The notes under the pieces: model-generated | What the model was told of the DNA's origin: nothing | Database searches by the model: none | The model's input: only the letters and a program-made list of their open reading frames with translations | Shown here: piece after piece, positions 9,317 through 18,237 of the stretch | Layout: each line of letters starts with the position of its first letter | How positions within the stretch are numbered: the stretch's first letter is position 1 | Source of the DNA: an uncultured Myxococcales bacterium | GTDB taxonomy: Bacteria; Myxococcota_A; UBA9042 | DNA length: 64,000 bases | Direction of reading: 5' to 3' | NCBI GenBank assembly: GCA_903842345.1 | Contig: CAIMLR010000047.1 | Coordinates: forward strand, 310,001-374,000 | Translations under genes and position numbers: made by a program

Positions 9317-9652
9317 ATGAACGCAAACAACAGCAGCCGCCGCGAATTTCTGTCGCGCCTCGGCATTGGCGCCCTCTCCATCGGCGCGATCGCTGCCGTC
9401 CAGGCGTGCGGCAAGAGCGAAGGCGGCGCCGCGCCCAAGTGCGACGACATGACCGGCGTTGACGACGCGGCGAAGGCCACGCGCGCTTCGCTCAAGTACG
9501 TCGACAAGTCGGCCGACCCCACGAAGACGTGCGGCAAGTGTCTCCAGTACTCGGCCCCGGAAGGCGGCGCGGCGTGCGGCGGCTGCAAGCTGTTCAAAGG
9601 CCCCGTCTCGGCCGATGGCAACTGCCAGGGTTTCGCTCCCAAGCCGGCCTAA
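9317..9652 (+). CDS. High-potential iron-sulfur protein (HiPIP), Tat-exported
   Basis: A 111-residue protein. The N-terminus carries a twin-arginine signal (SRREFLSRLGIG) followed by a hydrophobic stretch ending AVQACG, so it folds with its cluster in the cytoplasm and is exported by Tat; a lipobox-like cysteine may also anchor it. The mature part has the cysteine arrangement CGKC, then ACGGCKLF, then NCQGF, which fits a HiPIP that holds one 4Fe-4S cluster and shuttles single electrons in the periplasm. The ATG at 9317 follows GGAGGATCC. A strong terminator follows at 9670, so it is probably monocistronic. The haem lipoprotein just upstream is a possible redox partner. Confidence 0.85.
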   Translation: MNANNSSRREFLSRLGIGALSIGAIAAVQACGKSEGGAAPKCDDMTGVDDAAKATRASLKYVDKSADPTKTCGKCLQYSAPEGGAACGGCKLFKGPVSADGNCQGFAPKPA

Positions 9653-9669
9653 GCCCTCTGTGATTTCCG

Positions 9670-9713
9670 CCGCGGCCGACCCGGAGCAATCCCGGTCGGC
9701 CGCGGTGTTTTTG
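9670..9713 (+). terminator. Rho-independent terminator after the HiPIP gene
   Basis: A perfect 12-bp stem CCGCGGCCGACC (9670-9681) pairs with GGTCGGCCGCGG (9694-9705) and is followed at once by TGTTTTT. It lies 18 bases after the HiPIP stop. Confidence 0.9.
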
Positions 9714-9776
9714 CCTAATCTTCGCTTGCAGTCCGGAATGCGCCCGGTACCATGGCCACCCGTTGCGGAGCGTAAA

Positions 9777-11093
9777 ATGGCGAGTCAGATGCGTACCTGT
9801 GTTCGATTCTCCTTCCTTGGCCTCGGCGCGCTGACCGCGCTGGCGATCGCCGCGTGCAGTTCGCCCGCGACCGGCGGCGCGCTCGCCAATCAATCCGATG
9901 CGGCGACCGGCGACACGCAACTGCAGGTCGACGTTGCGCTCACCGGGGACGCCACGGCAACGCAGGACGTTCCCGATGGGACCGACGCGGCGACCACAGC
10001 CGACGCCGGACTGACGGACGCGACCGCCGATGCGCTGGATGCCGTGGCGGACGTCAAGGACGTGGCCGTTGACGTCAACACCAACCCGAAGGGCGTCCCG
10101 AGCGCGCTGATCACCGCGCCGACGCCCGGTGCGGTCATCGAGGACGGCAAGCCGGTCGTGCTCGCCGGCATCGCCACGGACACAATCTACACGCCGGACC
10201 AGCTCACCGTGCAGTGGGCGTCAGACGTCGACGGCGTGCTCGGCACTTCCATCGCGGACAGCACCGGCAAGGTCTCACTCAACCTGCCCAAACTCAGCCC
10301 TGGCAAGCACATCATCTCGCTGACCGCGACCGAACCGAGCGGCCTGCAGAGCGTCGATACGGTCAACCTCGGCGTCTGTTCGTGGAGCAAGCCCAACACG
10401 TTTGACACCGCGGTCACGAGCAGCAAGTGGAAGACCTACGGCGACGCCTATTTTGACCCGGGCGGCTGGCTGGAGATGACCGGCAACGTGCAGAGCAAGA
10501 AGGGCGCGATCTTCAACACCGTCGATTTCGTCGCGCCGGGCGACGTGCAACTGAGCTTCAAGATCGCGACCGGCGGCTTCCTGACTTCCAGCGGCCAGCC
10601 CAAGGGCGCGGACGGCTTTGCACTCACGGTCATCGACGTAAAGACCATCGCCGAGCTCGAGACCTACATCGCGACCGCGGGCGCGGGCGGCTGCCTGGGC
10701 TATGGCGTCGCGGGCGACTGCGCGCAGCCAAGCGGCTCAATGGCGATCGAAGCATTCCACATCGAAATCGACACCTGGCACAACACCGGCGACCCGAACT
10801 ACGACCCGACGGCCGACAACCACATCGGCATCATGCAGAACGGCGACGCGAGCAACCACTACTTGTGGGCCAGCGTGCCGTTCATTGAAGACCTCACGTG
10901 GCACGCCGTGACCGTCGAGATCAAGGGCGATGTCGTGCGCATGACCCTGGATGGAACGGAAATCATCAACAAGGCCATTCCGAACTTCAAGTTTCGCGGC
11001 GGTTTTATTGGCTTTTCCGGCACAACGGGCTGGGCTACCAACTACCATCGTTTTGACGACCTGCAGATCCTGCAGCAGTGCATTGTCCAATAG
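9777..11093 (+). CDS. Lipoprotein with L-type-lectin-like domain
   Basis: About 438 residues with a lipoprotein signal peptide (LAIAAC). Residues of roughly 30 to 105 form a low-complexity Asp/Ala/Thr linker. A beta-sandwich segment follows (SALITAPTPGAVIEDGKPV, then a GKHIISLTATE strand) that resembles an Ig-like or cadherin-type fold. The C-terminal 240 residues resemble bacterial legume-lectin-like (concanavalin A fold) domains: GADGFALTVIDV, FHIEIDTWHNTGDPNYDPT and NHIGIMQNGD, where the acidic residues would bind calcium. It is probably a surface carbohydrate-binding protein. ATG 9777 is preceded by GCGGAG; ATG 9789 is an alternative. Confidence 0.75.
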   Translation: MASQMRTCVRFSFLGLGALTALAIAACSSPATGGALANQSDAATGDTQLQVDVALTGDATATQDVPDGTDAATTADAGLTDATADALDAVADVKDVAVDVNTNPKGVPSALITAPTPGAVIEDGKPVVLAGIATDTIYTPDQLTVQWASDVDGVLGTSIADSTGKVSLNLPKLSPGKHIISLTATEPSGLQSVDTVNLGVCSWSKPNTFDTAVTSSKWKTYGDAYFDPGGWLEMTGNVQSKKGAIFNTVDFVAPGDVQLSFKIATGGFLTSSGQPKGADGFALTVIDVKTIAELETYIATAGAGGCLGYGVAGDCAQPSGSMAIEAFHIEIDTWHNTGDPNYDPTADNHIGIMQNGDASNHYLWASVPFIEDLTWHAVTVEIKGDVVRMTLDGTEIINKAIPNFKFRGGFIGFSGTTGWATNYHRFDDLQILQQCIVQ

Positions 11094-11121
11094 CCGACCT
11101 GACCAACGAGGCTGAATCCCC

Positions 11122-12210
11122 ATGAAAGTAAATAGCAATCTGACGACCGCCCTGCTCCTCGCCCTCGTTGGCGCGGCCTGCTCCAACACCACGAGCAATA
11201 GCGGCGGCTACTACAACGCCGACGGCAAGGGCAGCGACGTGAAATTCACCGCGGATGGCAGCGTGCTCGTGGAGGACGGCAGCGGCAGCAGCGATGACGC
11301 CACCGCGACCGACGGCGCACCCACCGGCAGCGACGGCCTTGGCGGCGACGTCGGCGTGAACAGCGGCACGGACGGCGGCGGCCAGGACACGGGCATCAGC
11401 GACACGGGCGGCACGACGACGGACACTGGCCCTGACGTCATCGACTTCGACAGCTTCTTTGACCCCGACACCGGCGCGGTCGACACCGGCGGCGGCTCGG
11501 ACGTGACGATCGGCGGCGGCCTCGCGTTCGTCTTTGCCCACAGTTCCGATACGTTGTACCGCATGGACAAGTCGGGCTTCGTGAAGATCGGCTATTTCTC
11601 CTTCAACATGAACCCCGGCTCCATGACCGACATCGCCATGGACAAGAACGGCGCGCTCTACGGCGTCACCTTTGACGACCTGTTCAAGTGCGACAGCAAG
11701 ACCGCAAAGTGCACGTGGCTCGCGTCCCTGCCCGAGTCCTTCAACGGCCTGACGTTCGTCCCCGCTGGCACCGTCAAGCCCAGCGATGAAGCGCTGATCG
11801 GCATCGGCAACAGCGGCACGTGGAACCTCATCGAAGTCACCGGCAGCACCGCCAAAGTCACCAAGCTCGGCGCCTACAGCGGCTATTCGTCATCGGGCGA
11901 CGCGTTTTCGGTCGAATCGATCGGCACCTTCGCTACCGTCAAGAGCTCCAGTAGCTTTGGCGGCACGGACATCCTGGTGCAAGTCGACCCCAAGAACGGC
12001 ACCGTGCTCAAGACGATCGGCGACACCGGCGTCAGCGACCTCTGGGGCTTCGCGTGGTTCGGCGGGAAGTTCTATGGCTTCTCCGACGACACCAACGTGT
12101 ATGAAGTCGACACGACGACCGGAAAAGCCACGTATTCCAGCGCGTTCAAGGCGCCAACCGGCGTACAGTGGTGGGGCGCCGCCGTCTCCACGCGCGCGGC
12201 ATTGGATTGA
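11122..12210 (+). CDS. Lipoprotein with probable beta-propeller-like repeats
   Basis: A 362-residue protein with a lipoprotein signal (LALVGAACSN) and a long Gly/Asp/Thr/Ser linker to about residue 125. The remaining 230 residues contain recurring strand patterns (for example MTDIAMDKNGALYGVTFDDLFKC, SDEALIGIGNSGTWNLIEV, WGFAWFGGKFYGFSDDTNVYEVD) of the kind found in NHL or PQQ-like beta-propellers. No catalytic residues were recognised. It begins 28 bases after the lectin-like gene and may share its transcript. Function unknown; a surface role is inferred. Confidence 0.7.
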   Translation: MKVNSNLTTALLLALVGAACSNTTSNSGGYYNADGKGSDVKFTADGSVLVEDGSGSSDDATATDGAPTGSDGLGGDVGVNSGTDGGGQDTGISDTGGTTTDTGPDVIDFDSFFDPDTGAVDTGGGSDVTIGGGLAFVFAHSSDTLYRMDKSGFVKIGYFSFNMNPGSMTDIAMDKNGALYGVTFDDLFKCDSKTAKCTWLASLPESFNGLTFVPAGTVKPSDEALIGIGNSGTWNLIEVTGSTAKVTKLGAYSGYSSSGDAFSVESIGTFATVKSSSSFGGTDILVQVDPKNGTVLKTIGDTGVSDLWGFAWFGGKFYGFSDDTNVYEVDTTTGKATYSSAFKAPTGVQWWGAAVSTRAALD

Positions 12211-12318
12211 CGTTTGGGCCATCCGCGTTGTCGCGGCCGGCGCTTGCGTGTAGGCTCTATTTCACTGCCGACTGAAAACTCAGGCGCGCAGCCCCACCAA
12301 CGCAGAATGAGGAAGCCC

Positions 12319-13137
12319 ATGACCATCGCCTGGGAAAAGGCCGGAGATTACAGCGATATTCTCTACGACAAAGCGGAGGGAATCGCCAAGATCACAATCA
12401 ACCGTCCAGAAGTGCACAACGCGTTTCGCCCCGAAACGACGCAGCAGCTGATCCACGCGTTTGCGCAGGCGCGCGACGACGGCGACGTGGGCGTCATCAT
12501 CCTCACCGGCGCAGGCAGCGACGCGTTCTGCTCGGGTGGCGACCAGCGCGTGCGCGGCGCCAAAGGCTATGTGGGCGGCGACAAAGTCCCCCGCTTGAAC
12601 GTCCTGGACCTCCAGCGCGACATTCGCACCCTGCCCAAGCCCGTCATCGCGATGGTCGCCGGGTACGCCATCGGTGGCGGCCACGTGCTCCACGTCGTGT
12701 GCGACCTGACAATCGCCGCGGACAACGCGAAGTTTGGCCAGACGGGTCCCAAAGTCGGCAGCTTTGACGGCGGCTTTGGCGCCAGCTACCTCGCGAGCAT
12801 CATCGGCCAGAAGAAAGCCCGTGAAATCTGGTACCTGTGCAAGCAGTACGGCGCGGCGGAAGCGCTGGAGATGGGCCTTGTGAACAAGGTCGTGCCGGTC
12901 GCGGACCTGGAAACGGAGACAGTCGATTGGTGCCGGCAGATCCTGCAGCATTCGCCGCTGGCGCTGCGCTGCCTGAAGGCGAGCTTCAACGCGGCGCTGG
13001 ATGGCCAGGCGGGCGTGCAGGAGCTCGCCGGCAACGCGACGCTGCTGTTCTACATGAGCGAAGAAGCGCAGGAAGGCCGCGATGCGTGGCTGGAGAAGCG
13101 CAAGCCCGACTTTGGCAAGTTCCCGCGTTTGCCGTAG
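12319..13137 (+). CDS. menB: 1,4-dihydroxy-2-naphthoyl-CoA synthase
   Basis: A 272-residue crotonase-fold enzyme of menaquinone synthesis that closes the ring of o-succinylbenzoyl-CoA. Diagnostic segments are [79 protein letters not shown], and the C-terminal LEKRKPDF typical of MenB rather than other enoyl-CoA hydratases. The ATG at 12319 follows GAGGAAG; an in-frame ATG at 12307 is less well placed. It heads a compact operon with menA and a menC-menE fusion. Confidence 0.95.
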   Translation: MTIAWEKAGDYSDILYDKAEGIAKITINRPEVHNAFRPETTQQLIHAFAQARDDGDVGVIILTGAGSDAFCSGGDQRVRGAKGYVGGDKVPRLNVLDLQRDIRTLPKPVIAMVAGYAIGGGHVLHVVCDLTIAADNAKFGQTGPKVGSFDGGFGASYLASIIGQKKAREIWYLCKQYGAAEALEMGLVNKVVPVADLETETVDWCRQILQHSPLALRCLKASFNAALDGQAGVQELAGNATLLFYMSEEAQEGRDAWLEKRKPDFGKFPRLP

Positions 13138-13143
13138 GTGGAA

Positions 13144-14067
13144 ATGGCGCAGATGTCCCGCGTGAAGATGTGGCTGGTGGCCTCGCGTCCCGCGACGCTG
13201 ACTGCCGTTGTGTCGCCGTTGTTGATCGGTGGTGCGCTGGCGCTGCGGGAGCCGGGGGCAAATGGGTTGGCCTGGCTGGCGGCGTTCCTCGGCGCGCTGT
13301 TCATCCAGCTCGGGACGAACTACGCCAATGACGTCTTTGACTTTGAGAAAGGCGCGGACACGCACGAGCGCGTCGGTCCCATGCGCGCGGTGCAGGCGGG
13401 CTTGGTCACGCCGCGGCAGATGCGCGTGGCGATGATTCTGGCGTTCGCGCTGGCGACGCTGTGCGGCACGTACCTGGTGTGGCTGCGCGGCTGGCCGTTG
13501 GTGTGGATCGGCGTCGCGTCGATTCTGAGCGGAATCGCCTACACGGGCGGGCCATTTCCGCTGGGATACAAAGGTCTTGGCGACGTCTTTGTCATGTTGT
13601 TCTTCGGCTTTGTCGCGACGATGGGCACCTACTTCGTGATGACCGGCACCGTCAGCGTCGCCAGCGCGCTCTGGTCCGTTCCGACGGGCGCCACGTGCAC
13701 CGCCATCCTCGTCGTCAACAACCTGCGCGACATGGACACCGACGCAAAAGTCGGCAAGCGCACGCTGGCGGTGCGTTTTGGCGCCAAATTTGTGCGGATC
13801 GAGTATGCGATCCTGGTCTTCGGCGCGATCGCGTGGCCGGTGCTGATCCTCCTGCACGAGTGGCCGGTGCCAATCCGCGCGGGGTTTTACGTGCGGTATT
13901 TCATGCCCGTCGGAATTCTCGGGACGGCGCTGAAGCTCAATCGCACGCTGTGGTCGACGCGCGAACCGGCGGTGCTCAACCCGCTGCTTGGCCAGACGGC
14001 GAAATTCCACCTGGCATACGGCATTCTGGCTGCGGCCGGGATCCTGTTGACGCGCTGGGCCGGCTGA
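13144..14067 (+). CDS. menA: 1,4-dihydroxy-2-naphthoate polyprenyltransferase
   Basis: About 307 residues of the UbiA integral membrane prenyltransferase family. It attaches the polyprenyl tail to 1,4-dihydroxy-2-naphthoate. The first Asp-rich prenyl-diphosphate site is NYANDVFDFEKGAD, and the second is NNLRDMDTDAKVGKRTL. Several hydrophobic helices are visible. The N-terminal SRPATLTAVVSPLLIGGALA is typical of MenA. It starts 6 bases after menB; a GTG at 13138 is an alternative start. The stop is one base before the next gene, so the three are clearly cotranscribed. Confidence 0.95.
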   Translation: MAQMSRVKMWLVASRPATLTAVVSPLLIGGALALREPGANGLAWLAAFLGALFIQLGTNYANDVFDFEKGADTHERVGPMRAVQAGLVTPRQMRVAMILAFALATLCGTYLVWLRGWPLVWIGVASILSGIAYTGGPFPLGYKGLGDVFVMLFFGFVATMGTYFVMTGTVSVASALWSVPTGATCTAILVVNNLRDMDTDAKVGKRTLAVRFGAKFVRIEYAILVFGAIAWPVLILLHEWPVPIRAGFYVRYFMPVGILGTALKLNRTLWSTREPAVLNPLLGQTAKFHLAYGILAAAGILLTRWAG

Positions 14068-14068
14068 C

Positions 14069-16414
14069 ATGCCGCTGCACTGGCTGCCACCGCGTCGTTA
14101 CCGCATCCCGGCGCGCCACCTGACAACCGCGCGCGGGCAACAAACCAGCATCGGCGGCACGCTTTTCTCCTGCACCGATGGCGTATTCACCGGCTGGGGC
14201 GATGCGCCTGATGCGGCGAGCCTGCGCGGCAATGGCCAGCACCGCGACGCGGTCGAACAGTTTGCGGAGGCGATGGCGCAACTGCATTTGGAGGCGCAGC
14301 AGGAAGGCGTCTCGCTGGCGGCGTGGCTGCACGCGGAGTTTCCGCAATGGACCGTGCCGCCGCGGGCGGAGATCGAGCTGCAAGGGCTCGTCGATTTTGC
14401 CCAGTTGCGGGCGGATCCCGCACAGGCGGAACTCGCGGCTGTGGGGCTGCGCTGCCTGAAGGTGAAGCTGGCGGGGCGGGAGCCGCCCGACGTCCTCGCG
14501 CAGGCACTGCACGCGGCGCGCGCGCAAGGGTGGACGCTGCGCGTGGATGTGAATGGCGGCTGGCTGCACCGGCTGGACCTTGCTGAACTGTTCGAAGCGT
14601 GCCGTGCGACGGGCGTGGAATATGTGGAAGATCCTTTGCCGATCAAGGACATGACAAAGCCTTCGGTCGTGTCCATTGCGGCCGACGCCATCGACAGTTC
14701 CGTCGACGCCGTCCTCGCCGCAGCCCGCGCTGGCCTCTGCGAAGTGGTCGTGGTGAAGCCGCCGCTCTGGGGCGGCGTTGCCAAGCTCCTCTCGGACGTC
14801 GCCGCGCTGCATGCGGGCGGCATTCGCGTCGTCCTGAGCAGTTCCTTTGAGGGCCCCGTCGGACTTGCCCACCTCGCCCAGCTCGCCGCCGTGCTGCCCA
14901 CGCCGCAGCCAGCTGGCCTGGCGACTCACCTGCTGTGGCCGAGCGCTTGGCAGCCCCCGGAACTGCAGGTGACCGCCGGCCGCTGGCGCCTTCCCGCTGC
15001 CAAGCCCAGTCCGCTCGCGCTCATTCACGCGTCGGCTGAAGGTCTCGTTCCTGTGGCGCTTGGCGTGCTGTCGCGGCAGGCCCACGCGCTGGCGGCACAC
15101 CTGGCCGGGCTCGGCGTCAAAGCCGGATCGGTCGTCGCGACGTGGGCCGGCAACGCGCCAGAAACCGTCGTTGCGTGGCACGCCGTGCGTTTGCTCGCAG
15201 CGACGTGGCTCCCGCTGCATCCGCGCCTGACCGCCGCGGAAGTCCTGCCGCTTTTGGCCCGCGCGCTCCCCGCCGCACTGCTCGTTGACCGCGATCTGGA
15301 TCCTGATCTGTTTCACGACATTCTACCCGTCATTGATTTGAAAATGCTGGGTTCTCTGCCAGAGGCGACGACGCTTCCGCGCTCTCTGGATCAGGCCGCC
15401 ATCGCCGCGCTGCTGTTCACATCGGGCAGCACTGGGCCGGCCAAAGGCGTGCAGCTCTCCTGGCGCGCGCTGAACGCGGGAACGGATGCAGCGCTGGCGC
15501 AATTTGGTCGCCAGCCCGGCGGAAGTTGGCTGTGTTGCCTGCCGGTGTGCCACGTTTCCGGCCTGATGGTCCTCCAGCGCGCAGAACGCCTTGGCATGAC
15601 GGTGCTGCTCTCGGATCAGCCGTCGACCCGCGACCTCGCTGAACTGCTGCACGCCATGGAGCCGCGGCTTGCGTCGTTGGTGCCAGCGCAGTTGACCCGC
15701 CTGCTGGACGAGCAGGTGGCGGCGCCGCGCGAGCTCCTGGCCGTCATCATCGGCGGCGCGCCCTGCCCGGCAGATTTGGTCGATCGGGCACGTGCCGCCG
15801 GGTGGCCTGTGCTTCCGAGCTTTGGCATGACCGAGACGGCCGCGCAGGTCGCCACGGCGCCGCTGGAGACGCGGCTGGCTCGAACACCCTGGCCGCGCGC
15901 GGACGATGCGACGTGCGTCGGTCCGGCGATTCCCGGCGTCGAGTTGCGCGTCGTGGCAGGCGAAATTCACGTCCGCGGCGCGCAGTTGCTCTCCGGCTAC
16001 CTGGGCGAAGACTCCCCGGTGCACGAGGGTTGGCTCCACACCGGCGATCTCGGCCGGATCGACGCAAACGGATGGCTGTGGGTCGCCGGTCGGCGCGGCG
16101 AGATGATCCTGCGCGGCGGCGAGAACATTACGCCGGACGAAGTCGAGGCGGCGTTGTTGGCGATCCCGGGCGTGCGCGAGGCCTGCGTGGTCGGCGTGGC
16201 GGATCGCGTGCTGGGCCAGCGCGTCGCCGCGTGGCTGACGGTGGCTGAAGTGCTCGATGGCGATGCGATCCCGCGCCACCTTGCCCATCTGGCGGCGTTC
16301 AAGCGACCGGAAGTGTGGCTTGTCACGCCGGCGTCCCTGCCGAGGACGGGGCCGGGCAAGGTCGCCCGCGGGGAAGTACGCGCGCGGCTGCAGGAGCTGG
16401 CGACGCACGGTTGA
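14069..16414 (+). CDS. menC-menE: MenC-MenE fusion: o-succinylbenzoate synthase plus o-succinylbenzoyl-CoA ligase
   Basis: A single 781-residue protein joins two menaquinone enzymes. Residues of about 1 to 310 are a MenC enolase-superfamily enzyme, with KVKL, the metal ligands Asp in RVDVNGGW and Glu in YVEDPLP, Asp in SIAADAIDS, and the second catalytic Lys in VVVVKPPLWGG. Residues of about 315 to 781 are a MenE acyl-CoA ligase of the ANL superfamily: LLFTSGSTGPAKG (near 449), SFGMTETAAQ, the HTGDLGRID hinge region, GGENITPDEVEA, and the C-terminal catalytic Lys in TGPGKVARGEV. No stop or frameshift separates the halves. Fusion would channel o-succinylbenzoate straight to CoA ligation, and MenB next door takes the product. 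Confidence 0.9.
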   Translation: MPLHWLPPRRYRIPARHLTTARGQQTSIGGTLFSCTDGVFTGWGDAPDAASLRGNGQHRDAVEQFAEAMAQLHLEAQQEGVSLAAWLHAEFPQWTVPPRAEIELQGLVDFAQLRADPAQAELAAVGLRCLKVKLAGREPPDVLAQALHAARAQGWTLRVDVNGGWLHRLDLAELFEACRATGVEYVEDPLPIKDMTKPSVVSIAADAIDSSVDAVLAAARAGLCEVVVVKPPLWGGVAKLLSDVAALHAGGIRVVLSSSFEGPVGLAHLAQLAAVLPTPQPAGLATHLLWPSAWQPPELQVTAGRWRLPAAKPSPLALIHASAEGLVPVALGVLSRQAHALAAHLAGLGVKAGSVVATWAGNAPETVVAWHAVRLLAATWLPLHPRLTAAEVLPLLARALPAALLVDRDLDPDLFHDILPVIDLKMLGSLPEATTLPRSLDQAAIAALLFTSGSTGPAKGVQLSWRALNAGTDAALAQFGRQPGGSWLCCLPVCHVSGLMVLQRAERLGMTVLLSDQPSTRDLAELLHAMEPRLASLVPAQLTRLLDEQVAAPRELLAVIIGGAPCPADLVDRARAAGWPVLPSFGMTETAAQVATAPLETRLARTPWPRADDATCVGPAIPGVELRVVAGEIHVRGAQLLSGYLGEDSPVHEGWLHTGDLGRIDANGWLWVAGRRGEMILRGGENITPDEVEAALLAIPGVREACVVGVADRVLGQRVAAWLTVAEVLDGDAIPRHLAHLAAFKRPEVWLVTPASLPRTGPGKVARGEVRARLQELATHG

Positions 16415-16531
16415 CGCCCCCGATTGCGCCGTCGCTCGGCGCCTCGACAGGGGCGGCTGCGTCTGGGTCGGCAAACGGCTGTGGCCTTGAACGCGCGCGC
16501 CGCAACGTCTATCGTCGGCAGCGGAGGTTCC

Positions 16532-17674
16532 ATGACGCGCAGAAGCACGACGGTCAGTTGGTGGCTTGGCATGATGACGGTTTGCCTTGGCGCGTGCGGG
16601 GCCACGGCATCCGGCGGCGGCACGGCCTTGGCGGACAGCAGCGGGGACACGGCGCATGACGCGGTTGTCGACGCCGGGGACATGCCCAACGACGTCACGG
16701 TCGCCGACGTCAGCGACATCCAGAGCCCGGCCGACACGAGCGCGCTGGACAGCGGCACGGACATCGGCGTTCCCGACAGCGGCCCCAAGCTCGGCTGCGG
16801 CGACGGCCTGTGCACAAGCCCGGAGACCAGCGTGACCTGCGCCACCGACTGCAAGAAGCCAGTTTGCGGCGATGGTTTCTGCCAGAAACCCGAGAGCGGC
16901 ATGACGTGCGAATTGGATTGCGCGCCAGAAGCGGTCGCTGAGGTCGGGTGCATGAAGAAGCTTTGCCCCAGCGCCGTCTCCGTGTGCAGCCAGGACCCGA
17001 CGTGCGCGGACGTCCTCGGCACCGCCTTGATGTGCGCGAGCGACGCCAACGGCGACACCGGACAGCTCGAATTCTGCGCGCAGAATCTCGGCAACAACAC
17101 CCTGAGCAAGGCGCTTACTGCGCCCGCGTGCGGGTTCACGACGTGCGCGGGCACAACCGCCGGCGCGATCTGCGGCGATGGCGTCTGCCAACCCACGGAA
17201 TCGAGCGCGAGCTGCGGCTATGACTGCCTCGGCGTCGCGGGCAAATGCGGGGACGGCACGTGTTCCGGCAGCGAAACCAGCAGCAGTTGCCCAGCCGACT
17301 GCAAGGTCGCGTCCGTCTGCGGCAACAATACCTGCGAACCCGGGGAAGACTCGGGCAACTGCCCGGCGGATTGCCCCGTCGTCGCCGTGTGCAGCGACGG
17401 CGTGTGCGACAAGACCGAGAGTGCCAGCACGTGCCCGCTGGACTGCGAGGCCGCACTCAAGGCGAAAGCCGATTGCCTCAAGGCCCAGTGCGGCGGCGAA
17501 TTCGACGCATGCTCGCCTGATCCCGCGTGCGTGAAAGCAATCACCGCCGGCCTGCAATGCGCCGCCAAGTGCGCCACCGGCGACATCGTCTGCTTGCTTG
17601 GCTGCCAAAGCGCGCTCGGCGGCATCCAGAACGCCAGCGCGCTCGCCTCATGCAGCGCATCGAAGTGCCCATGA
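16532..17674 (+). CDS. Cysteine-repeat lipoprotein
   Basis: 380 residues with a lipoprotein signal (MTVCLGACG), an acidic Asp/Thr linker, and six modules of the C-x2-G-x-C-x6-C-x3-(D)C type (CGDGLCTSPETSVTCATDC, CGDGFCQKPESGMTCELDC and four more), interrupted by helical cysteine segments such as CMKKLCPSAVSVCSQDPTC. These are the same modules as in the haem lipoprotein at 7475. No catalytic domain is seen, so a structural or adhesive surface role is inferred. The ATG at 16532 follows GGAGG. Its stop overlaps the ATG of the next gene (ATGA). Confidence 0.75.
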   Translation: MTRRSTTVSWWLGMMTVCLGACGATASGGGTALADSSGDTAHDAVVDAGDMPNDVTVADVSDIQSPADTSALDSGTDIGVPDSGPKLGCGDGLCTSPETSVTCATDCKKPVCGDGFCQKPESGMTCELDCAPEAVAEVGCMKKLCPSAVSVCSQDPTCADVLGTALMCASDANGDTGQLEFCAQNLGNNTLSKALTAPACGFTTCAGTTAGAICGDGVCQPTESSASCGYDCLGVAGKCGDGTCSGSETSSSCPADCKVASVCGNNTCEPGEDSGNCPADCPVVAVCSDGVCDKTESASTCPLDCEAALKAKADCLKAQCGGEFDACSPDPACVKAITAGLQCAAKCATGDIVCLLGCQSALGGIQNASALASCSASKCP

Positions 17675-18237
17675 AGCGCGCCTTGCTCATTCTCGTTGCG
17701 GTGCTGCTCGCGCTGCCTGCGCACGCCGGCACGCCCAATCCGCCCGCACCCAGCAAGCTCTACGGCTGGGGCCACTTTGCCGCCGAGGCGCAACTCGGCT
17801 TGGGCACACCGATCGGCGCGGCGGGAGCGATGTTTGACGCTGACATCCACCCGGACGTCTCGATCGGCGCAGGCGCTGGCTGGGGCTTTGGCCCGCAGTT
17901 CGCCGCCATGTTGCGCTACCGCCGTGGCCGCGTGCCGTTGCGCTGGGGCTTCGGCCTCGGAGCCACCCGGGGCCGCGCTGGCGACCGCGTGACGGATTTC
18001 ATCATGGGCAGCCCAACTTACGGTCCACATTGGGATCCGGGCTGGTGGGTCAACCTTGAGCTGTTCGTCGAGACGCGGTACGAAACCGGCATGCGCTGGC
18101 GATGCAGCCTCGGCGGCACCGCCGTCGTCAACGTCACGGACTGCGTCTGGCAATCCGACGACCGCCTCAACGGGTCGCATTGCTCGCGGAGCCTGCCCTT
18201 GCCGTACCTCGGGTGTGCGATTGGCTTTGGCCGCTAG
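17671..18237 (+). CDS. Secreted protein, probable small outer-membrane beta-barrel
   Basis: 188 residues with a clear signal peptide (ALLILVAVLLALPAHAG). The mature part alternates hydrophobic and polar residues with many Gly and aromatic residues (FAAEAQLGLGTPIGAAGAMFDADIHPDVSIGAGAGWGFGPQFAAMLRY is the style), as in OmpW/OmpA-size barrels, and ends LGCAIGFGR. The start overlaps the stop of the cysteine-repeat lipoprotein gene, so the two are probably translated together. The gene converges with, and overlaps by 4 bases, a minus-strand regulator. Function unknown. Confidence 0.6.
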   Translation: MKRALLILVAVLLALPAHAGTPNPPAPSKLYGWGHFAAEAQLGLGTPIGAAGAMFDADIHPDVSIGAGAGWGFGPQFAAMLRYRRGRVPLRWGFGLGATRGRAGDRVTDFIMGSPTYGPHWDPGWWVNLELFVETRYETGMRWRCSLGGTAVVNVTDCVWQSDDRLNGSHCSRSLPLPYLGCAIGFGR

